This document shows, one piece after another, positions 55,683 through 63,888 of a DNA stretch of 64,000 nucleotides. Within the stretch, counting starts at the first letter, position 1. Every line of letters starts with the position of its first letter. This stretch comes from Flaviflexus huanghaiensis. Lineage in GTDB: Bacteria > Actinomycetota > Actinomycetes > Actinomycetales > Actinomycetaceae. A program made the translations under genes and the position numbers. Where the stretch lies: the NCBI RefSeq assembly GCF_014118685.1, contig NZ_JACFAK010000004.1:111101-175100 (forward strand), read 5' to 3'. The notes under the pieces are model-generated. The model saw nothing but the letters and a program-made list of their open reading frames with translations. It did not search any database and was not told the origin of the DNA.

Positions 55683-55937
55683 CGCATTTTCTCCCCCCGC
55701 TTCGGCGGGGGGATTTGCGTATCCGGGCTTAAATGGGGCCGGGATCCATCCTCCATCCTCGCCCCGAGTGGGTACTAGGTCAGCGATTGTAATGCCCAGT
55801 GTTTCGGCGGTTACCAAGAGATCTTCTGCGCTCCAGTCAGCGCGTCCATGAATACGCGTTGAAATATTTGGTTGGGAGACTCCAAGGGCTTGTGCCAAGG
55901 ATGTCTTCGTCATGCCTGCATCGAAAAGCGTCGCACG
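55638..55937 (-). pseudogene. XRE-family HTH regulator, broken at both ends
   Basis: Residues TLFDAGMTKTSLAQALGVSQ, then NISTRIHGR and EDLLVTAETLGITIADLVP, form a lambda-repressor-like HTH domain. The frame continues upstream of the apparent ATG without a start until a TAG, where IS3-type sequence takes over, so the 5' end was lost. Downstream the frame reads through the tRNA-Thr terminator and into tRNA antisense (PPAEAGGE, SRPIHYE), which is not natural coding. The regulator of a lost mobile element is a likely origin. Confidence 0.7.
55693..55717 (+). terminator. Terminator of tRNA-Thr
   Basis: CCCCCCGC (55693-55700), TTCG loop, GCGGGGGG (55705-55712), then ATTTG. Confidence 0.88.
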
Positions 55938-56130
55938 CTGGATTGAGGTGGTCTACAACCGCCGACGCCGACACTCTGCACTAGGAATGGTCAGCCCCGT
56001 CAGCCTCGAATACCACGTCCCCTTCCCCAAAGCCACCACGAAGAAGGAACGGCTGCCTCACGACTCGGTAGTTCCACTACGTGTCCACAATATTCGGACA
56101 ACCCCTCTCAGTACACTTCAGTTGGGTTAG
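55915..56130 (+). pseudogene. IS3-type transposase 3' remnant
   Basis: Encodes only the last part of an OrfB transposase: WIEVVYNRRRRHSALG and SPVSLEYHV, close in type to the intact IS3 copy at 62948 (FYNRYRRHSAIG). Downstream TGTCCACAATATTCGG resembles the end sequence of that copy. The 5' junction lies in the broken XRE gene near 55915-55930. Confidence 0.75.
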
Positions 56131-56231
56131 TTTCGTCGTCATCGTCATCCTCAATCTAGGTGTGGCTGGCTTCCGAGCATGCGAAAGATAAGAACGGCCG
56201 TCATAGGACTCGAAGTAACGGATTGCGGGCG

Positions 56232-57131
56232 CTAGGCAGTGTGCCCCCTGGAGACCGGAGAAAGTAAAAAGAGTGATTCGGGAAGCCATCCCGATATGCG
56301 AGTAGTACCGCCCTTTGTACGTAGGGGTATCCACGAATCAAAGTATGCGTCGATACCGAGGGAAACACCTGCATAGTGCTTAGATAGCTGGAACCACGAT
56401 GGCAGTTCCTCATACCCAAACTGTCCCCACCACCAGGAGTCCTGATGCACGTCACATCGAGCTGCCTGCGGAAGCCGATCAGTAATGTTGACAAAGCTCG
56501 CTGCCGAGTCGAGATGAAGGACGGGCTTCGCGAAGGTGGTCGGATCGATAAACATAACGGGCCCCCGGTCTTCTTGACGCTTCCACAGCTCGACCTGTTC
56601 GAGGACTGTCATGATCGAATCGTCTCCGAGAATACTCGACAGCGGAACTCCCCCGAGAATTTGATAATTGCGACGAAAACACCGCGTGATAACGTCGCCA
56701 TCTGCCAAAGTGTTCGGCGTAAAACCCCTCAAGCTCGGGGAAGACCACCACATCGAGCCATCTGAATAATCTGTTACAGGAGCCTCGGGGGTATCTCCCT
56801 GGGGCTGAAGGTGGATGAAGCGATCATCGAGCATGCGATCCAAGACCTGTCGGAAACTCTCTCGAAGCCTAAGCACATCGCGTTCAGTTGCATGGGCGAG
56901 AGTGACCGGCTCAGCATAGGGGCTGACTCCACTCATCAACTCTCCCAAAATAAGAAGCGCACATTCCTCCTGGTCAAGACTGCGGGGTAATTGCTCTATC
57001 ACCTGCTGGGTGAGAGCCCTGCCTGTCTCAACCTCCTCAGCGAGAGCATCGGCCCAGAATTCATCACCGATACCAGCAATCTCCAACGCAGTAGCCCAAA
57101 AGATGGCATACGGACCAATCGTAGTTACCAC
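56232..57131 (-). CDS. Unknown protein of the four-gene cassette
   Basis: 299 residues, soluble, with many Trp (DGSMWWSSPSLRGF, DSWWWGQFGYEELPSW). No family recognised and no motif for nuclease, protease or nucleotide binding. Start GTG or ATG at 57131 is unclear: a GGAGGGTGAGGTGG site precedes the annotated start. It is last in the transcription order of the cassette and 66 bases behind the membrane-protein gene. Visibly more A/T-rich codons than the core genes suggest foreign origin. The role is unknown. Confidence 0.6.
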   Translation of the reverse strand: MVTTIGPYAIFWATALEIAGIGDEFWADALAEEVETGRALTQQVIEQLPRSLDQEECALLILGELMSGVSPYAEPVTLAHATERDVLRLRESFRQVLDRMLDDRFIHLQPQGDTPEAPVTDYSDGSMWWSSPSLRGFTPNTLADGDVITRCFRRNYQILGGVPLSSILGDDSIMTVLEQVELWKRQEDRGPVMFIDPTTFAKPVLHLDSAASFVNITDRLPQAARCDVHQDSWWWGQFGYEELPSWFQLSKHYAGVSLGIDAYFDSWIPLRTKGGTTRISGWLPESLFLLSPVSRGHTA

Positions 57132-57197
57132 CTCACCCTCCTAGATTCCATAACGTCGACAGCCCTATGCAGGCCGCCTGAGAGCTGGCTTCCGGTT

Positions 57198-57485
57198 CTA
57201 TCTTCTATCGTTAAAGTCCGTACGCCTCGATGTGAGGGTGAGGTGCATGGTGATCGCAAGAATAAGGCAGAAAGAAGCAGTTATTGGGCTGATGATGCTG
57301 GTGAGTTCATTGAAAATGAAACGTAAGGTTCCCGCTAAAGGCCGGTTGTGCTCTCCGACGATGCTTGGAACAGCGGTGAAATACGGTCCGACAATGCGGA
57401 GGAGTAGGGAGACCACGTAAATAATAGCCGCAGTCAAGTAAAGCCTTTTCACAGCAATTCGTATATTAATGCCCTCAAAATCCAT
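57198..57485 (-). CDS. Small membrane protein of the cassette
   Basis: 95 residues with two transmembrane helices (LYLTAAIIYVVSLLLRIVG and IISPITASFCLILAITM) and a basic C-terminal tail (SRRTDFNDRR). ATG 57485 follows GGTGGTGA and overlaps the lipoprotein gene by 11 bases, pointing to coupled translation. A frame from 57542 would add 19 residues but lies inside the preceding gene. No similarity recognised; an immunity or anchor function is only a guess. Confidence 0.55.
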   Translation of the reverse strand: MDFEGINIRIAVKRLYLTAAIIYVVSLLLRIVGPYFTAVPSIVGEHNRPLAGTLRFIFNELTSIISPITASFCLILAITMHLTLTSRRTDFNDRR

Positions 57486-58155
57486 CAAATATGTCACCAC
57501 CGTCTGCACAAAACTGATTGATACTGTGTGAATGGTTGCCAAGCAGTATGAGGACTTCAGGTGAATCTTGTGAATACTCCTGGAGTTTTCCAGTTTCGAT
57601 CAAATCTGAGAATGACGACTCAAACAGGTCGCGGGCTGTATCTGACGTGTTGTCGGGAAGATCGATACCTTCATACGCGTAGCTGAAAGAGAGTGCTGAT
57701 GCGAACTGGGCACAGGTCTGCGGACCGTAGCCGTAGGGATCGTCTTCCTCGTCATCGGGGATGCCAAGGTCTTCGAAGGATTGGCCTGGTATCACATCTT
57801 CTATTGCGCGCCTATTGTCGTCATTTGCCAGGATGAACCAGTCTGGGCCGCGCGTTACGTAGAGAGGTGCTGCGGGTGTGGGATACCAGGTTTGCTCTGA
57901 CATATGCAGAATGTCGTCCTCGGCCGCTGTGCGGTAGACAAGCTCGATCCCATTGTTGGCGTCATAGCAGTCAATCCCGCGTATTTCCCCGGGTATTGCG
58001 AGTTCAGCGGTGATGTCGAACTCTCTCGTGCACGTTGCTGCCGCGATTAATTTGGTAGAAGGCTCTTCGTCGGCTGTCTCTTGAGAACACCCAACAAGCA
58101 GAAGGGGGAGCACAAGAGCAAGGGCTACAGCCTGCTTGTCAGATTCTATTGCCAA
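57475..58155 (-). CDS. Lipoprotein of the cassette
   Basis: 226 residues with an N-terminal signal peptide and lipobox LLVGCSQ, so lipid-anchored at the outer face of the membrane. Four further cysteines (TCTREF, IDCYD, QTCAQF, QFCADG) could form disulfides. Asp/Glu-rich (PDDEEDDPYGYG). No family recognised. It overlaps the secreted-protein gene by 10 bases and the membrane-protein gene by 11, so all three are coupled. Start uncertain within a few codons. Confidence 0.65.
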   Translation of the reverse strand: MAIESDKQAVALALVLPLLLVGCSQETADEEPSTKLIAAATCTREFDITAELAIPGEIRGIDCYDANNGIELVYRTAAEDDILHMSEQTWYPTPAAPLYVTRGPDWFILANDDNRRAIEDVIPGQSFEDLGIPDDEEDDPYGYGPQTCAQFASALSFSYAYEGIDLPDNTSDTARDLFESSFSDLIETGKLQEYSQDSPEVLILLGNHSHSINQFCADGGDIFDGF

Positions 58156-58748
58156 TTGACGGTGACTCCAGCAGGTGGATTCATGGATCGAACCTTGACA
58201 TGCTTCGTGGCCATGGTGGCTAAGCCCCAGCCAGGCTTAACGTATGGATTTGTTGCATACCACGGGACGTTGAAGCCGCCGCTTTTTCCATTGCCTCCGC
58301 CCCGCCATACGATTTTGCCGTCTTGAATGCCTCGACCAATCACGTTTGCGTTACTGCCACTGGACCAGTGAGTACTCCATGAATAGCCCATGATCATTTT
58401 ACTCTTAAGGTTGGCAGCGACGATATGTCCAGTCTGGTCTCGGCAGGAAACCTGTATTCCTGCGGGAGCTACGCAGGAATGGATCGGGTTGCTACGGGCT
58501 TGCACGCTGGGTGATTCTGCTTCATTTCCAGATGACACCTCAATTCGATCAAAGGTTCCGGGCTCAAAGACCTCAACATAATCGAGGTCATATTCCTCGG
58601 CGATATCATCAGCGTTCTCAACACCTGTTAGCTCGCTGAGCGATTGAGGAGAATCAGGTGTCCACTCCTCACTATTTGCATCACTGGCACTTGCGAAAAC
58701 GGGAGTGAAGACTAGAAGAGTAGTAATGAATGCACACTTGAGGAACAT
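58146..58748 (-). CDS. Secreted protein, first gene of the cassette
   Basis: 200 residues. A signal peptide ends at ASAS (about residue 22); an acidic propeptide-like region (30-85) is followed by a C-terminal domain rich in Trp, Gly and Ser (YSWSTHWSSGSNANVIG, WRGGGNGKSGGF) with two cysteines (SCVAPAGIQVSC). The layout, leader plus acidic stretch plus compact C-terminal domain, fits a secreted toxin, bacteriocin or adhesin, but no family is recognised. ATG 58748 follows AGAGAGGAAGC. Confidence 0.65.
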   Translation of the reverse strand: MFLKCAFITTLLVFTPVFASASDANSEEWTPDSPQSLSELTGVENADDIAEEYDLDYVEVFEPGTFDRIEVSSGNEAESPSVQARSNPIHSCVAPAGIQVSCRDQTGHIVAANLKSKMIMGYSWSTHWSSGSNANVIGRGIQDGKIVWRGGGNGKSGGFNVPWYATNPYVKPGWGLATMATKHVKVRSMNPPAGVTVNWQ

Positions 58749-58926
58749 GATGCTTCCTCTCTAAAAGGGATGGGCGTCGTTGCCTCTCCTGTTGTTAGCA
58801 AATATTTTAAGGGCTGGGTCTGAGAAGTCAAAAAATGTTTCTTACTGAACGATCCCAACTGCGTTGGGTCGCGTCTCGTGTGGTGGTGTAATTTCTGGGG
58901 CTTGTGTGTCGTCGTGATCGGCGAGT

Positions 58927-58994
58927 GAGCCATCGTGGGATGGTCAGTGAGAACGACCAAGTTACTCACGAAAGGACACATCCCACGATGGCTC
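58927..58994 (+). promoter_or_regulatory. Hairpin sequestering the IS256 transposase start codon
   Basis: A perfect 16-bp stem pairs 58927-58942 (GAGCCATCGTGGGATG) with 58979-58994, which includes the ATG at 58988. The ribosome site GAAAGGA (58970-58976) sits in the loop, next to a small nested GTGAG/CTCAC stem. Confidence 0.7.
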
Positions 58995-59903
58995 TCAACC
59001 AGTCTGCCTTGATCGAGCTTTTAAAGGAACTCGAACTCACGGAAACAACTGAACGTATTCGACTTCTCACCGAGCGCGCCTTCCAGGAACTCATCAACGC
59101 CGAAGCGACAGCAGTGATCGGTGCTGGCCGTTATGAACGCTCCAACGACCGGGCCACCCAGCGTAACGGGACCCGGCCCCGGACCCTCTCAACGACTGCC
59201 GGTGATCTTGAACTACGTATCCCGAAACTTCGCCAAGGATCATTCTTCCCCTCACTATTGGAACGCCGCCGCCGTGTTGATAAGGCATTGTTCGCGGTGG
59301 TGATGGAAGCCTACGTCCATGGTGTCTCAACCCGGAAAGTTGATGATCTGGTCCGCGCCCTGGGAGCAGATAGTGGGATCTCAATATCAGAAGTGTCACG
59401 GATCTGTCAAGACCTCGACCAGGACGTGGCTGAATTCCAAGGACGCAGTCTTAGTGACACCACCTACCCGTACGTGTTTGTTGACGCAACCTATTGCAAA
59501 GCCAGGGTCGGACGCAGGGTCGTCTCCTAGGCGATCGTGATCGCGATCGGCATCGCAGCAGACGGACGCAGGCAGGTCCTCGGATTCCAGGTTGGGGACA
59601 CCGAGGCGGAACCGTTTTGGACCGAGTTTTTCCGTGATCTCAAAGCCAGGGGCCTATCGGGGGTGCAGTTAGTCATCAGTGACGCACACGCTGGCCTGGT
59701 CCGGGCGATCCAGGTTGCTTTCCAGAGCGCTGCATGGCAGCGTTGCCGGGTACATTTCATGCGGAACGTGCTTGCTCGGGTCCCGAAGGTTGCCTCCCAA
59801 ATGGTTGCGGCAATTATCCGGACGATCGTTGTGCCCCGTGGGAAACGAGAGCTCGTGCACGCCCAGTTCACAGACGTCGTTGCCATGCTCGCCAAGAGTC
59901 ACC
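58988..59903 (+). pseudogene. IS256-family transposase, nonsense mutation and truncation
   Basis: Mutator-type DDE transposase: YERSNDRATQRNGTRPRTL, VFVDATYCKARVG (first Asp) and VISDAHAGLVRAI (second Asp). After RRVVS a TAG (59528-59530) stands where relatives have Gln, and the same frame continues with AIVIAIGIAADGRRQ, so a single CAG-to-TAG change split it. The C-terminal ~100 residues with the last catalytic Glu are missing, replaced by IS3 end sequence after AKSH. Confidence 0.85.
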
Positions 59904-60170
59904 TGAATCGCCCTGGGTTTGATGGAGACTCTTTCTATTTGTTTCCTACCATCACATCAGTGGTGCCGATAGCAGTGTAGTAGGTGTTCTCGTACTCGAG
60001 CGACGGTACATGGTCGAGGTAGCTGTGAAGGTGCTCGGTGTTGTGCCAATGAACCCACCCCAGGGTTGCCAGCTTTAGATCCTCGATCGTCTTCCACGGA
60101 CCGTGGTTCGGTCCTCGCACGAGTTCGGTCTTGTAGTAGCCGTTGACAGTTTCGGCCAAGGCGTTGACGC
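59904..60170 (-). pseudogene. IS3-family OrfB C-terminal fragment
   Basis: Encodes NALAETVNGYYKTELVRG, WKTIEDLKLATLGWVHWHN and TEHLHSYLDHVPS, the end of an IS3-type (IS2/IS51 style) transposase. Its outer end begins at TGAATCGCCCTGGGTTTGAT (59904), a terminal repeat. Upstream coding is replaced at about 60170 by the IS110 element, leaving fewer than 80 codons. Confidence 0.8.
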
Positions 60171-61285
60171 TCCTATATCTGTCAACTCGCTTTCTGAAGA
60201 GGGATGGCGGTAGCTGGTTGAGCTTTGACGAGGTGGTAGACCTCGCGGATGACGTAGCGTTTGAGGCATCGGATGATGTCGCGTTTGGACTTGCCCTCGG
60301 CGGTTCTTCTAGCGACGTAAGCTTTTGTCGGTTCGTGGTGTTGCATCCGGACAATGACGGTGCGGTAGATCGCGGCGTTGAGCTGGCGGTGACCGCCGTG
60401 GTTGATCCGGTGCCGGCCGCTGGTCTGTCCCGAGCCGGTGGGGATCGGGCTGATGCCTGCGAGTTTCGCGAAGGCTGCTTCTGATTTGATACGTTCGGGA
60501 TTATCGCCGACCACGATGAGGATTTCCGCGGCAGTGTCGGCACCGATTCCGAATTGCTCCAGTAGTGCTGGGCGGTAATCAGTCACGAGGGCATTGATCT
60601 GTGATTCTAGTTCTTTGATCTGAGCATCGAGGAAGAGCCAGCGCTGCGCCAAGGCCCGTAACGATTACCGCAGCGTCCCAGCAACAGTAGTCAGATCAGA
60701 GGGGCGTAACCGTGCTAGGTGGCGGGCAAGCTTGATTCTTGTCAGCTTGTTCGTGGTTGCTCGTAGGTGGTCATCGCCGTGGACCAGTATCGCTTTGAGC
60801 GTGATCATCACGGCACTGCGGTCTTTGACTGCAGTGCCGTGGACAACCTTAAGCTGGCGCAACATCTCGACTGTGCCATCAGCAGTTTTCGGGGTTGCAG
60901 TAGCCATGCCTGCCAGTGCTGCCCGAGCAGCATTTTCCGCATCCATAGTGTCGGATTTACCGTTCATTCTCCGAAGCCGGCGATCAGGCCTGCCCGCCTC
61001 CACAACACGATGACCATGACGGCGCAGATAGGATGTGAGGCTGGCTCCGTAGGATCCGGTCCCTTCGATACCGAAAACTAAGATCTGTCCATAGGTTTGA
61101 GCCCACGCGGTGAGTTTCGCGAACCCGGGAGTATCGGTGGGGATCGTTAAAGTATCGAGAATACCGGCCACGGAGTCCATCACGGCTGCAACGTGGATGT
61201 GTTTGTGAGTATCGACGCCGACGACGACGTATCCGGATCTAATATTTATCGGGGTTTCCATGGCACTGTGTGGTCAAGTCCCTTC
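60171..61285 (-). mobile_element. IS110-family element
   Basis: Fills the space between the IS3 fragment and an IS256 end. No inverted repeats, as normal for IS110. Only about 25 bases lie between the transposase start and the IS256 end and about 12 bases after its stop, much less than usual for this family. Confidence 0.7.
60182..61261 (-). pseudogene. IS110-family transposase with in-frame stop
   Basis: DEDD domain: GVDTHKHIHVAAV, GIEGTGSYG and GKSDTMDAENAARA. Transposase_20 domain: FGIGADTAAEILIVVGDN, then PTGSGQTSGRHRINHGGHRQ with the catalytic Ser region. The frame is continuous except for a TAA at 60665-60667 between VAGTLR and SLRALAQRW, so one nonsense codon splits a protein of about 360 residues into 198 and 156. 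Confidence 0.85.
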
Positions 61286-61432
61286 TTGTGGTGTAACTTT
61301 TTTCGGCTTGGTTAGGCGGTGAGGAAGAGTTCGTTCTTGCCGTCTGGGTCCAGGCTGGGGGTTTGGGGGTTGGTGAGGATGTGGGTCAGGCGTTGCATGG
61401 AGACTTCGGAGAAGTAGCGTCGTTCGGCGCAG
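61286..61432 (-). pseudogene. IS256-family 3' fragment, opposite orientation
   Basis: Encodes the last ~40 residues of an IS256-type transposase (ERRYFSEVSMQRL to NELFLTA) and the terminal repeat at 61286-61310 (GTGGTGTAAC, then TTTTTTCGGCTTG) matching the end at 58878. It is cut at 61432/61433 by the next IS3 element. Confidence 0.65.
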
Positions 61433-61459
61433 TGAACCGCCTCAGGTTCTTTGCCGCTT

Positions 61460-62460
61460 TTATACGGGTAGCAGCTCTCGGTCGAGTGCTGCATAGTAGG
61501 TCTGCTCGTACTCGTTTGGGCTGACCATCGCTAGGCTACCGTGGAGCCGACGATTGTTGTACCAATCAACCCACCCTGAGGTGGCGTATTCAACGTCTGT
61601 GATCGTCTTGAACGGGCCCTCATGGAAGATCGTGGTGCGGACGCATTCAGCTTTGTAGAGCCCGTTAATCGTCTCCATCAGCGCATTGTCGTACGCATCG
61701 CCGATGGTCCCGATCGAGGGACTGATCCCTTCCAGGGCCAGGCGCTCGGTGTAGGTTACAGCGGTGTATTGACTGCCCGCGTCCGAGTGAGCCCGTAGCT
61801 GTCGTGGTTTGATTGGGCGGCCTTGGCGCTCCCGTTCCCACAGCGCCATCCGTAATGGTGTCATCACCAGATTGGTGTGCATCGTGGTCTGGGCGTGCCA
61901 GGCAACAATCCGCTGCGAGAAGACGTCAAGGATAAAGGCGACGTAGACGAAGCCGGACCAGGTGCGTACGTAGGTGAAATCCATGACCCAGGTATGGTCC
62001 GGGCGCGGAGCGGTGAAGTCCCGATCAAGCAGGTCACCAGCGCGGTTGCCGTCCTTACCTGGAATCGTCGTGCGAATGGCTTTCGCACGTGTCACGCCTG
62101 ATAGTCCTAGGAATTGCATGGCTCGGTCGATTGCTCCCCAGGATGCGTCAGCGATCGCGGTTCTGCGGATCAGAGCGGTCATCTTCTTCCGCCCATACAT
62201 GCCTTCAGGCGTCATCTTGCGCCGGATACTCCCATCAGGCAGGGTCTCAACTTGCCACGCGGCAGAGCGGACAGCATCAATCACATGCGCGTCACTTACG
62301 GTGCGCTGGCTGATGGTGCCGTGTTTCCAGGACCGGTAAGTGCGTGCAGCAAACATGGGCGCCCTCCTGGCGGAGAACGCGAAGAATTGACCGGGTTGCA
62401 TGTCCTTGAGAGCGCAGCTCATCAACGAATCCCAAGATCAGCGGCCCAGGGGGTCTGGTT
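61460..62460 (-). pseudogene. IS3-family OrfB transposase, frameshifted
   Basis: DDE core intact: WVMDFTYVRTWSGFVYVAF (D), HSDAGSQYTAVTYTE (D) and DNALMETINGLYKAE (E). The N-terminus reads in one frame as FVDELRSQGHATRSILRVL and then, after RQEGAH, the homology moves to the frame of FAARTYRSWKHG. The shift lies at the AAA of 62351-62353 (one extra T on the coding strand). Without it OrfB would start near 62455 and overlap orfA. Confidence 0.8.
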
Positions 62461-62751
62461 CCCTCGACGTACGAAAGTTGTTGCCGCACGTAGCACTGCC
62501 ACATCTTCGCGAAGGCGCTTGTTCTCGGCCTTCAACTGCCTGATCTCAGCGAGTTCCTCGCTGGTCTTTCCCTCACGCTGGCCGGCATCGATATCGGCTT
62601 GGGCAACCCACCGGCGCAAGGATTCCCGCCCGATTCCTTCCTGGCTTGCAACGGCAGCAATGGCTCGCGCGGTTGAGGGGTAATCCGCGCGATGGTCACG
62701 CACCAGACGTACGGCCCGATCCTTCACGGCGGGGTCAATCTTCTTTGGCAT
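62422..62751 (-). CDS. IS3-family OrfA
   Basis: 109 residues: a helix-turn-helix (RESLRRWVAQADID) and a leucine-zipper-like end (LAEIRQLKAENKRLREDVAVLR). Together with OrfB it would form the OrfAB transposase by frameshifting in the overlap. It is intact itself. Confidence 0.85.
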   Translation of the reverse strand: MPKKIDPAVKDRAVRLVRDHRADYPSTARAIAAVASQEGIGRESLRRWVAQADIDAGQREGKTSEELAEIRQLKAENKRLREDVAVLRAATTFVRRGNQTPWAADLGIR

Positions 62752-62801
62752 AGGGCTATCCTCTACTCAAAAGATAGCGGCATCAAACCTGAGACGGTTC
62801 A

Positions 62802-62947
62802 TAGACGTAGAACTCGGGTTTTAGGTGGAGTTGGTTCGCGGCGTCGTGGGCACGTAAATTATTTTCGTTGGGGAGTAGCCAATCGTCAACATAGAGCTAT
62901 CACGAGGAAGAGGGAAGTGGGCTTGCCCGCAAATCGTGGACAGATAG
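62802..62947. other. Short stretch between two IS3 elements
   Basis: The minus strand carries a coding-like stretch near 62807-62900 (VDDWLLPNENNLRAHDAANQ and LHLKPEFYV), without start or stop of its own, belonging to no IS. The TGTCCACGATTTGCGG end of the next IS3 lies at about 62928-62943. Confidence 0.4.
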
Positions 62948-63826
62948 TTAAGCGGCTACCAACACCGCAGCTGGCTGATCAAGCGATAATTCATAGGCCA
63001 CCGGGCTGATGAAACCGATAGCGGAATGCCGGCGGTAGCGGTTGTAGAAGACCTCAATCCACTCGCTGACACCGTCGTAAACTTGGGCCCTGGTGGCGAA
63101 GGCGTGCCGGTAGAAATACTCGACCTTCAACGTCGCCCAGAATGACTCCGCCATCGCATTATCCCAGCACACCCCGGTCTTACCCATTGACATCCGCACC
63201 CCGACCTCATGGGCAGTCTCATCCAGCTGACGGCTTGTGAACTGGGCCCCGCGGTCGGCGTGCAAAATCACCTGCTCCGGCAGGTGCTCGCGGGTGGCGC
63301 GCGCGTTGGTCAACGCTTCGATCACCAGATCCGTGTCCTGCCTCGGTCCCATCGCAGAGCCGATGACCCGACGGGAATGCCCGTCTCGGATCGCACACAA
63401 ATACACCCAGCCTTCGCCGCAGCGTAAGTAAGTGAAGTCCGTGATCCAGGCGGCGTTGAGCCGTCCGTGATCCCAGGTGCGCTCACACAAGTCCTCATGC
63501 CGGCACTGCGCCTGTGTTTTGCGTCCGGGTGTCCGAAATGATCTGGTCGACAATCCCTCCAGGCCTTGGCGTTTCATGGACCGTGCGACCGTCTTACGGT
63601 CCACGTCCACACCGGCATCATGCAGGTCAGCGGTGATTCTTGGGGCGCCGTAGGTGCCCCGGGAGCGGTCATGGAACCAGCGGACCTGCTCGTCCAGGTC
63701 CTGTTGGCGCGCACGGCGCGTGCCAAGCGTGCCGCGGCGCTTGGACCAGGCGTAAAACCCGGACCGGGAGACCTCCAACACTCGCGCCATCATGGTGACC
63801 GCGTAGTTCGCCTTCTCTTGCGCCAT
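62948..63826 (-). CDS. IS3-family OrfB transposase
   Basis: 292 residues, apparently intact: HTH_21 region YGAPRITADLHDAG, DDE core with ITDFTYLR, HADRGAQFTSRQL and DNAMAESFWATLK. The only transposase in the cluster without a visible lesion. Its orfA is reduced to a short C-terminal piece (SAFFAAKQQRRNG) at 63830-63880 because IS30-type sequence takes over beyond, so the element is still incomplete. Confidence 0.88.
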   Translation of the reverse strand: MAQEKANYAVTMMARVLEVSRSGFYAWSKRRGTLGTRRARQQDLDEQVRWFHDRSRGTYGAPRITADLHDAGVDVDRKTVARSMKRQGLEGLSTRSFRTPGRKTQAQCRHEDLCERTWDHGRLNAAWITDFTYLRCGEGWVYLCAIRDGHSRRVIGSAMGPRQDTDLVIEALTNARATREHLPEQVILHADRGAQFTSRQLDETAHEVGVRMSMGKTGVCWDNAMAESFWATLKVEYFYRHAFATRAQVYDGVSEWIEVFYNRYRRHSAIGFISPVAYELSLDQPAAVLVAA

Positions 63827-63888
63827 CAGCTCAAACCGTTCCGGCGCTGTTGCTTGGCGGCGAAGAAGGCGCTGGTGGATTCAACCGG

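Larger units (their letters stand above)
58878..59903 (+). mobile_element. IS256-family element, 5' portion
   Basis: Starts with an inverted-repeat-like end (GTGGTGTAATTT, 58884-58895, then GGGCTTG) that matches the end read inward at 61286. It contains the transposase start and about 305 codons, and is cut at 59903/59904 by the end of an IS3 element. Confidence 0.75.
61433..62801 (-). mobile_element. IS3-family element with matched ends
   Basis: Ends 61433-61457 and 62777-62801 are 25-base inverted repeats identical at 21 positions; both begin TGAACCG and end TTTGCCGC or GATGCCGC. The element is 1369 bases long with orfA and orfB. No clear target duplication is seen. Confidence 0.85.
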
